From Chloroflexota bacterium (GTDB lineage Bacteria; Chloroflexota; Anaerolineae; Anaerolineales; Villigracilaceae), in assembly GCA_016235425.1 (NCBI GenBank), contig JACRLC010000059.1, positions 20,855 through 84,854 of the forward strand: a stretch of 64,000 bases of DNA, read 5' to 3'. Under the pieces are notes generated by a model. It ran no database searches. It saw nothing but the letters and a program-made list of their open reading frames with translations, and was not told where the DNA came from. Positions 57,325 through 64,000 of this stretch are shown here, piece by piece. Made by a program: the position numbers and the translations under genes. The first letter of the stretch is position 1, and each line of letters starts with the position of its first letter.

Positions 57325-59037
57325 ATGACTGAAATAACTGTTGGTGAATTGCTGGCGCAATGTTTGCGGGCCGAAGGAATTGAAATGATGTTCGGCATTA
57401 TTGACGGCGCGCACATTCCGTTTACCTCGCAGGCGCCTCGCTATGGCATCCGGCACATCAACTGCCGCCATGAAGAAGGCGCGGTCCATCTTGCGGAGGG
57501 ATATACGCGCATCAGCCGCAAGCCCAGCGTCGTCATCGGCAGTCCGGGACCGGGCGGAGCGAATATGCTGGCGGGGATTACCAGCGCGTATGCGGAAGGA
57601 CATCCGATCATCGCGATTGCCTGTACGCGCCGCCGCCTCACCACAGACCCGGAGCGGGGGGGCGCATGGCAGGCGACGAACCTCGTGGAGATGGCGCGGC
57701 CAATTACAAAATACAGTGCGCTCGTGCGTCAGCCGGAGCGACTGCCCGAGATGATGCGCGCCGCTTTCCGCGCGGCATTGACCGGGCGTCCCGGGCCTGT
57801 CTTCATCGCGATTCCAGATGAATTGCTGGGCACGAAAATTGATGCAGACAAAGCTCCCGTTTATCCGTCGTCTCGCTATCGAATGACGAACATGGGCGCT
57901 GGCGATCCTTCATGGATCGAGCAAGCGGCTGAGTTGCTGGCGAACGCCAAGCGGCCTTTCCTCCATGCGGGGAAGGGTGTGCTGTGGGCAGGCGCCGCGG
58001 CGGAATTTCTCGCGTTGGGCGATCATCTTGTGGCCGGCATGAGCACGAGTATGGGCGCGCGCGGCGCCGTGCCGGAAGATCATCCGCGTTATTTTTTCCA
58101 GTTCGATATGCAAGCCTCCGCGCTTGCACGTAACGAAGCAGATGTGGTGCTGGTGGTCGGGTCGCGCCTGGGCGAGTACGATGGCTGGGGAATGCCTCCA
58201 GCGTGGGGCGATCCGTCGAAACAGAAAACAATTCAAATTGATGTGGATGCGAATTCCATCGGCTTGAATCGTCCGGTTGACTTGGGAATCGTCGCAGATG
58301 CCAAATCTGCATTGAGCGCGTTATTAGTGGCAGTCAAATCAAAAACCCAGCCGCGCGCAGAGATGCCCGATCTGGCACGCTATCGCGAGCTGACCTCGCA
58401 GACAATGATGCAAGGGGTACAGTACCTCACTGCGCCCGCGACGCACGGCGTCAATCCGGGACAAATGGTCTTTGGCGCGCGCGCCTTCTTTCCGCGCAAT
58501 GCCGTCACAGTGCTGGACGGGGGAAACACCACCCTGTGGGGTGTGGCCTACAACCAGATTTATGAGCCGAACAGTTTTCTCTACTCGGTCAAAATGGGGT
58601 ATCTCGGAACTGGTGTGCCATTCGCCATCGGCGCAAAACTTGCCGAGCCGGAGCGCCAGGTCTATTGCATCACCGGCGACGGCGCGCTCGGTTTCAATAT
58701 CATGGAGATGGAAACTGCATTGCGCGAGAATGTGCCGGTGATCGTTATCGTTGCGGTTGATGACGGATGGGGTATGGAGCGCAGCGCGCACAACTTCCAG
58801 GGTTATGCGCCTGAAGAGCAGCACGGCGTGAATCTTTCCGGGCAAACGCGCTACGACCTCATCGCGCAGGGGATGGGTTGCTGCGGCGAAAAAGTGGACA
58901 GCCTTGACCAATTCGCCCCGGCGCTTGAACGTGCAGTTGCCTCCGGTAAACCGGCCTTGATCCACGTGACGGTTGATCCAGCCTTGAACACCGACCCGCC
59001 CGGCTATAAACAATTCCGCTACGTTCGGACGTTGTAA
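57325..59037 (+). CDS. Thiamine-diphosphate-dependent enzyme (acetolactate synthase-like)
   Basis: 570 residues; CAGGAG precedes the ATG. N-terminal Pyr domain with the catalytic Glu in NCRHEEGAVHLAEGY (about E50), central domain, and PP domain with ITGDGALGFNIMEME and the metal/ThDP end VDDGWGM in place of the common NN. Family members carboligate or decarboxylate 2-oxoacids (acetolactate synthase, benzaldehyde lyase, sulfoacetaldehyde or oxalyl-CoA enzymes). It lacks the FAD and regulatory-subunit gene typical of branched-chain synthesis. The reaction is unknown. Confidence 0.88.
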   Translation: MTEITVGELLAQCLRAEGIEMMFGIIDGAHIPFTSQAPRYGIRHINCRHEEGAVHLAEGYTRISRKPSVVIGSPGPGGANMLAGITSAYAEGHPIIAIACTRRRLTTDPERGGAWQATNLVEMARPITKYSALVRQPERLPEMMRAAFRAALTGRPGPVFIAIPDELLGTKIDADKAPVYPSSRYRMTNMGAGDPSWIEQAAELLANAKRPFLHAGKGVLWAGAAAEFLALGDHLVAGMSTSMGARGAVPEDHPRYFFQFDMQASALARNEADVVLVVGSRLGEYDGWGMPPAWGDPSKQKTIQIDVDANSIGLNRPVDLGIVADAKSALSALLVAVKSKTQPRAEMPDLARYRELTSQTMMQGVQYLTAPATHGVNPGQMVFGARAFFPRNAVTVLDGGNTTLWGVAYNQIYEPNSFLYSVKMGYLGTGVPFAIGAKLAEPERQVYCITGDGALGFNIMEMETALRENVPVIVIVAVDDGWGMERSAHNFQGYAPEEQHGVNLSGQTRYDLIAQGMGCCGEKVDSLDQFAPALERAVASGKPALIHVTVDPALNTDPPGYKQFRYVRTL

Positions 59038-59087
59038 AAGCTGTTTGAAAATTGAGGGGCGCACGTTGGGATTACCTCATTATAAAG

Positions 59088-59118
59088 AGAAGCGGACGCT
59101 CATCACGCCCGCTTCTTT
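59088..59118 (+). terminator. Hairpin terminator after the thiamine-diphosphate enzyme gene
   Basis: AGAAGCGG (59088-59095) with CCGCTTCT (59109-59116), followed by TTCTTAGC. It may also close the leftward recD2 transcript, whose stop is at 59234. Confidence 0.6.
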
Positions 59119-59233
59119 CTTAGCCGATGCTTGCTTCCGTTTTCTCAAAAATTCTCTTCCCTCATCCCCGCGCGGACAAAACTCCCTTCCCCGATGGATG
59201 TGTCCGCCCCGTGAAATTGTCAAATAGGCCTCA

Positions 59234-61489
59234 TCATTTTTGCTGTGAAGCGGCCATTCCTTCATTCCTGGCTAATCGCCACTCCAACGCGGTGAAGCGA
59301 TTTGCGACCTTGTTGTTTCTCACCGCCATGCTGATGGCGCGGCGGCTGCCTGCCAGCACACACAATTTGCGGGCGCGGGTGATGGCGGTGTAGAGCAGGT
59401 TGCGTTGAAGCATGGTGTAGTGTTGGGTCACGATGGGCATGACCACCACCGGGAATTCCGATCCCTGTGCTTTGTGGACGGAAACAACGTAAGCAAGAGT
59501 AAGCTGGTCTGCTTCGCTCCAATCGTAAGTCGCTGATCGCCCATCGAAGTCTACGGTGAGTGTCTGTTCGGTAATATCCATCGAGCGGATGAAGCCAATA
59601 TCGCCATTGTAGACATCCTTGTCGTAGTTATTCTGGGTCTGCATCACCTTGTCACCGATGCGGAAGATCGTCCCGTAAAGTTTGCGCTCGGGTTTATTGT
59701 TTGCGGGAGAATTAAGCTTTTCTTGCAAGCGCTCATTTAATGCGGTCACCCCGGCAGGTCCGCGATAGATGGGAGCCAGCACCTGGATATCTCGAATTGC
59801 ATTGAAGCCGAATTTCTGGGGAATTCTCTCCGTGACCACGTCCACGATCCAGTCCGCGGCGGCAGTGGCATCTTCGGCGGGAAAAAGAAAGAAATCACCG
59901 TTCTCCTTTGAGAATATCGGAAATTTACCCTGGTTGATGAGGTGGGCATTGGTGATGATCTTCGAGTTGGCGGCCTGGCGAAAAATAGTGTTCAGCCGGG
60001 TGACCGGTGCAATGCCACTGCTGATCATGTCCCGGAGTACGTCGCCGGCTCCCACCGATGGAAGCTGGTCCACGTCCCCGACAAATAGCACGTGTGTGCC
60101 TGGGCGCATTGCCTTGAGCAGATGATTCGTCAGAAGCAGGTCCAGCATCGAGGCCTCGTCCACAACCAAAAAGTCGAGGTCGAGCGGATTTTCATCGTTA
60201 TGTTGGAAGCCATCCAACGGGGAAAATTCCAACAGGCGGTGGATGGTGCTGGCGGGATGCCCCGTCGCTTCCGAGAGACGTTTGGCGGCGCGTCCGGTCG
60301 GGGAAGCCAGCGCGAAGCGCTTGTGTTGTGCCGCGAGTGTGGCAATCAAGGCTTTCAGGCAGGTGGTCTTTCCCGTTCCCGGGCCGCCGGTCAGGATGCT
60401 GACCGGATGAGCCAGCGCCATATTCACAGCCGCCTGTTGTTCGTCAGACAGGTTCTCAGCGGGAAAGAGAACGTGGTTCATCGCCCTTGCTTGTGATGCC
60501 GCGTTCGCCAGTGATCGAAGACGTTCTGCGACACCTTTCTCTCCAAAGTAGAGCGGCGTCAGATAGATCACGGGCGTGCCGTACATCCCCTGAGATTCAG
60601 AGACCGCTTGTGTCCCCTTTCCTTCATTCTTACTGTGCAAGGGTATCATCTCCGGGCGGATGCGGTCATCTCCTGCCAGGCGTTCAAGGGCAGGAGATAT
60701 GAGTTCCTGGGACACCCCAAGCAGTTCGATGGCGCGCTGCGCCAGGTTTTCTTTGGGAGCATAAACATGACCCTCATTGATCATCTCATTCAGGGCGAAA
60801 ACAATTCCGGCTTCGATGCGTGAAGGATGTTCGGCAGGCAGGCCAAGCGCCTGAGCGATGCGGTCTGCGGTTTTGAAGCCGACCCCGTAGATATCGCGTT
60901 CGAGTTGGTAGGGATTTTTCTGGACGGTTTCAAGAGCCGTATCCCCGTACGTCTTGTATATTTTGACCGCCAGATTGGTGCTGACCCCGTGACCGTGCAA
61001 AAACACCATGATCTCTTTGACCTGTTTTTGCTCTTCCCAGGCGGATGTGATCTTCCTCATGCGATCCATGCCGATGCCGGACACTTCGAGCAGGCGTTCC
61101 GGGGTTGACTCGATCACATGGAAAGTATCTTCCTTGAAGTGTCCGACGATGCGTTCGGCAAAGCGCGGACCAATCCCCTTGATCATGCCCGAACCGAGAT
61201 ACCCTTCGATCCCGGCGACTGTGGCGGGCAGGGTTTGTTCACAGACTTCTGCCTTGAATTGCGGGCCATGCTTCGGGTGATTATCCCACTGCCCCTGAAG
61301 TCGCAAATGTTCCCCCGGCGAGAGTTCTGGCAAATTCCCAACCACCGTGGCCAGACCTTCGGAATTCAGGCTGGATTTATTTGTGAAGCGCTGACCTGTT
61401 TTGGAATCCGGGCGCAGGCGCAATACCGTGTATCCATTCTCTGGATTGTAGAAGGTGATGCGCTCGACCGCGCCGGAGAGGGTATCCAT
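59234..61489 (-). CDS. recD2: ATP-dependent DNA helicase RecD2
   Basis: 751 residues. N-terminal OB-like region (SGAVERITFYNPENGYTVLR) and tandem helix-hairpin-helix (GIGPRFAERIVGHF, GVGFKTADRIAQAL), which separate RecD2 from RecD. Superfamily 1B helicase: Walker A ILTGGPGTGKTT (about 366), VVDEASMLD, GDVDQLPSVGAGD and VHKAQGSEFPVVV near the end. 5'-3' helicase in DNA repair; RecBC genes are not here. Transcript probably leaderless: TATACT (minus, 61497-61502) ends 7 bases before the ATG, with no ribosome-binding site. Confidence 0.93.
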   Translation of the reverse strand: MDTLSGAVERITFYNPENGYTVLRLRPDSKTGQRFTNKSSLNSEGLATVVGNLPELSPGEHLRLQGQWDNHPKHGPQFKAEVCEQTLPATVAGIEGYLGSGMIKGIGPRFAERIVGHFKEDTFHVIESTPERLLEVSGIGMDRMRKITSAWEEQKQVKEIMVFLHGHGVSTNLAVKIYKTYGDTALETVQKNPYQLERDIYGVGFKTADRIAQALGLPAEHPSRIEAGIVFALNEMINEGHVYAPKENLAQRAIELLGVSQELISPALERLAGDDRIRPEMIPLHSKNEGKGTQAVSESQGMYGTPVIYLTPLYFGEKGVAERLRSLANAASQARAMNHVLFPAENLSDEQQAAVNMALAHPVSILTGGPGTGKTTCLKALIATLAAQHKRFALASPTGRAAKRLSEATGHPASTIHRLLEFSPLDGFQHNDENPLDLDFLVVDEASMLDLLLTNHLLKAMRPGTHVLFVGDVDQLPSVGAGDVLRDMISSGIAPVTRLNTIFRQAANSKIITNAHLINQGKFPIFSKENGDFFLFPAEDATAAADWIVDVVTERIPQKFGFNAIRDIQVLAPIYRGPAGVTALNERLQEKLNSPANNKPERKLYGTIFRIGDKVMQTQNNYDKDVYNGDIGFIRSMDITEQTLTVDFDGRSATYDWSEADQLTLAYVVSVHKAQGSEFPVVVMPIVTQHYTMLQRNLLYTAITRARKLCVLAGSRRAISMAVRNNKVANRFTALEWRLARNEGMAASQQK

Positions 61490-61934
61490 AACGATAAGTA
61501 TACTCGGCGCGAGCCTGACGTTTTTGCCGTCGGAGGATGTGAGTCAGCGGCCTGAGGAGTTGAGGAAGAAGATGGGGGAGGTGGCGAGGGAGGAGGAGAG
61601 GGAAGTTTAACCACGAAGGACACGAAGAGGCGCGAAGATTTTTGGACGCGGATGACGCGGAGGGACGCGGATAAATTTTCGCTTCGCGCGGCGGGGGAGG
61701 TTGGTTCGGTTTCGAGGGAGTTTGTTCTACGCTGTTAGCCCGCACGGGGATGAATCACCCGTGCTATTGGTACGAAGTCCGCTGAAGCGGACTAGCGGCG
61801 GATTGGTGGTCAACGGATGTGGAACGGATAAACGAAGGGGATGAGAGGGATGTGTGCGCTGAATACACTTCCAGCAAAACATACTATAATTGCTTACAAG
61901 AAAATGTGGAAATACAAAACTTGTTGAGGCACAA
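61490..61934. other. Gene-free region with hairpins and a promoter for the ATPase module
   Basis: GCACGGG (61742) with CCCGTGC (61758), and AGTCCGC with GCGGACT (61776-61793, loop TGAA) form two hairpins. A purine-rich stretch and GACGCGGATGACGCGG words lie at 61600-61690. TATAAT (61885-61890) sits 45 bases before the small gene; the -35 is weak. Base composition becomes AT-rich from about 61,860. Confidence 0.5.
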
Positions 61935-62132
61935 ATGAGACAATCAAGTCTGGACAAAATTCAGGAATATAAAAAGGAATTGCTTGATTTAGTCACTGAC
62001 CCTGTTCTCAAGCAAATAATCGAGGCTTATAGCTTTCCGAATCCCGTCGACCAAATGGAAACTGAATTAGATAAGATTCTCCTGGAGATACTCAATGAAG
62101 AGAATAAAGAGTCTAACAGTTCAAGGCTTTAG
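61935..62132 (+). CDS. Small acidic helical protein ahead of the ATPase
   Basis: 65 residues from the ATG after GAGG. Sequence LDKIQEYKKELLDLVTDPVL and DQMETELDKILLEILNEENK: two long charged helices, possibly coiled-coil. Its 3' end overlaps the ATPase gene by 38 bases in another frame, so the two are coupled. Size and position resemble the middle component of ABC-three-component defence systems, but no family could be recognised by eye. Confidence 0.6.
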   Translation: MRQSSLDKIQEYKKELLDLVTDPVLKQIIEAYSFPNPVDQMETELDKILLEILNEENKESNSSRL

Positions 62133-63882
62133 AGGTTTTAATAAACTTCAAGAGCCAATCGAATTTCATGACAAGCTGACTCTTATTTCAGGTCAGAACA
62201 GTTATGGAAAGACGAGCATATCTGAGGCGCTAGAGTGGCTTCTATATGGAATCACTTCCAAGATTGAAGATGCTTCTCACAACAAATCAGAGTATCTTGG
62301 TTCATATCGCAACATCCATTTCCCAGAAGATCAAACCCCATTTGTCGAAGCAGTTTTTGTTATGGATGATGGGTCTGAAGTTGTATATCGTGGGGAACTA
62401 CAAGCTGATGAAGCTATTCAAAGATATATTAATGGGCAAAAAGTTGACAACTGGACTTGGGCTATAGATGCAATCAATGACCCACGCCCCTTTATTCTTC
62501 AACATGCGCTTAAAAATCTCCTGCTAACCAATCCATCTGACCGATATCAGCGATTCACTAAACTTATTGGCGAGGAAGAATTGGCAGACTTGCAAGATCA
62601 TTTTATTTCCTTGTCGACTAAATATGCCCCACCAAGAGAAGTCACGAATTTTCTCAATAGCTTTTCAGACCTTGAAGAAAAAATCAAGTCTCTTCCAAGT
62701 TTGGAAAAAATATTCAAGCTTTATCAAAAAAGCGATTTTGATAAATTGTTCGCGACAATCAACACAGAATGCTCATCTAGGATTGGAAAGAGCATTGCAG
62801 ACACAAACGAAATTCTTTTTGAACTAAAAAATCTGAGGGGGATTTCTGTTGCAAAGTATTTTGACCAGCAACTTGTCCTAGAATCATTTTCTGACGAAGA
62901 AGAAAAGCAAATCTCAGATGATACGAACTTTCTTATAAACGCTATAACGGACGAATTTTCAAGCGAATATTTGGATTTGATTAAACTTGCAACTATTCAG
63001 CACATCATTGATCGTGCAAAATTCTTTAATCACGGATTAGCAGAACTTCTAAACAAACCAAAAGAATGTCCATTTTGCGGTCATCCACTAGCTGAAAGCG
63101 AAACAACGAAGATTCAGCATGAGTGTAACAGAGTAAACGAGGAAGAATCGAAAACCAAAAAACTACAAGCAAAACGAGAGGAAATAAACTCTAAACTAAA
63201 AGCATTGAGAAAACGATTTGAACAAGGCTACTCGAGGCTCGTTGCCAAATCCGACACATTATTATCTTTAGACACACAAGAAGTTTTGCATAAATTAGAA
63301 ACGGTTTTTGGCATTGAGAATAAGACCCATTTCGATGCAGTGAATAATGCAATTGAAGATGTTCGATCCAAGAAGGAAATGCTTAATTCTTCTTACCAAG
63401 CCGCTGTTATTTGTTTGGACGACATGGGTGATTCGTTAGTCAAGTCAACTGAGACTCCCGAAAAAATAAAAAATCTTGCAGACGTTCTTGTTAAACACAT
63501 TTCCGACATTGATGTTTACAAGAAAAAGATAAAAGATCATGCGACAACGATTTCGGTTGCCAGTAAGGTTCTGACAAATATTCTCGATTTGCAAGCAGGT
63601 ACACAAGAGCTATCAGTGCTGATAGAACTTCTTGAAAGAAGAGACCTGCTCAATAAACGCGCAGTAATCATTGGCGTTTTAGGTAGAGTAAAAGAACTTC
63701 AGAAGCAAGTTAAGGAATATGTCTCAAATAAGATTGAGAACACAGTCAATGTTGATTTAACAAGAAATGTCTTAAGTTGGTATGAAAGAATAAAAACCGA
63801 AGGCGATCCTGATGTTCACTTCAACGGATTTGAGCTTCCAAAAACAAAAAGTGGCGCTATTAACTCGACTTTTGCACCTTAA
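62095..63882 (+). pseudogene. SMC/RecF-like AAA ATPase, apparently truncated at the 3' end
   Basis: 595 residues. KRIKSLTVQGFRGFNKLQEP is the typical start and Walker A is ISGQNSYGKTSISEALEWLL (residues 31-50). Helical arms surround a CPFCGH zinc-hook-like motif (C325, C328). It stops after ERIKTEGDPDVHFNGFELPK followed by TKSGAINSTFAP, before any ABC signature (SSLSxG/E) or Walker B aspartate. Relatives have about 100-200 more residues with those motifs. The protein therefore lacks half of its ATPase site. The following bases may belong to an insertion element. AT-rich, unlike its neighbours: probably transferred. A functional short form cannot be excluded. Confidence 0.6.
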
Positions 63883-63924
63883 AAACCAATACACCAGACA
63901 GTCCATTTTAACTTGAAAAGGCTC

Positions 63925-64000
63925 TCAATTCGCAGGACTGGGACAATACCTAACCTGCCCGCATTCTTTAGAAAAGCGGAACAACAACTGCTTGAGAATT
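63925..64000 (-). CDS. Possible C-terminal fragment of another gene (window edge)
   Basis: The minus strand is open from the window edge to TGA (63925-63927): ILKQLLFRFSKECGQVRYCP followed by SPAN. The 43 bases between it and the ATPase stop contain CACCAGACAGTCCATTTT. Position and orientation would fit the end of a transposase in an insertion sequence that broke the ATPase gene, but 24 residues are too few for a family call. Confidence 0.3.
   Translation of the reverse strand, partial: ILKQLLFRFSKECGQVRYCPSPAN

Overview
The window reads like a chromosomal segment of a monoderm, menaquinone-using bacterium. My best guess is Chloroflexota, class Anaerolineae. That rests on the gene repertoire: S-layer-homology (SLH) proteins, multi-domain universal stress proteins, an Asp23 protein, a very large lipoprotein alpha-2-macroglobulin, penicillin-acylase-type hydrolases, GT-C membrane proteins, and no outer-membrane genes. 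It is an inference; there is no rRNA or other marker here to test it. About fifty genes are packed on both strands. I saw no rRNA, tRNA or CRISPR array.

Layout. 1-5.3 kb: end of a GT4 glycosyltransferase, a universal-stress/GpgS fusion, a 2-hydroxyacid dehydrogenase, and divergent ubiE/menG and menA (last menaquinone steps). 5.4-11.2 kb: an SLH surface protein, a GAF/HD-GYP signalling protein with altered metal ligands, and a tandem universal stress protein overlapping a small EF-Tu-domain-2-like protein. 11.4-14 kb: a methyltransferase and membrane protein divergent from a TetR regulator, then a 150-bp tandem duplication. 14.4-18.8 kb: an accessory island with DUF2188 and KTSC genes behind a pseudoknot-like leader, then a compact restriction-modification locus (small Cys/His protein, HsdS, and HsdM carrying its own nuclease-like N-terminus; no HsdR).

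19-30.4 kb: alaS, a small membrane protein, a GH13 glucosidase, a VWA lipoprotein, a second SLH protein, mnmA, DedA, VanZ and FmdB-type genes. 30.5-46.6 kb: penicillin acylase, two GT-C membrane proteins, a modular lipoprotein with a GH113-like end, the leftward fabG-asp23-nusB-tatA/B-tatC run, a DUF1461 protein, a membrane spermidine-synthase-like protein, and a two-gene nucleotidyltransferase pair. 46.8-64 kb: the alpha-2-macroglobulin, an MBL hydrolase, a UMF1 transporter with SDR, epimerase and ThDP enzymes, recD2, and an AT-rich module of a small protein plus an SMC-like ATPase that looks truncated near the window end.

Two things cut across the whole window. First, several families of palindromic repeats lie between genes; one family (ccctcaccc...gggagagggg) has also gone in frame into alaS and into the GH13 gene, and supplies the apparent start of hsdS. 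Second, at least five genes have a -10 hexamer only 6-10 nt before the start codon and no Shine-Dalgarno sequence, which predicts leaderless mRNAs. The strongest candidates for something undescribed are the protein-coding palindromic repeats, the pseudoknot-led DUF2188/KTSC island with the nuclease-fused HsdM, and the truncated ATPase module at the right edge.
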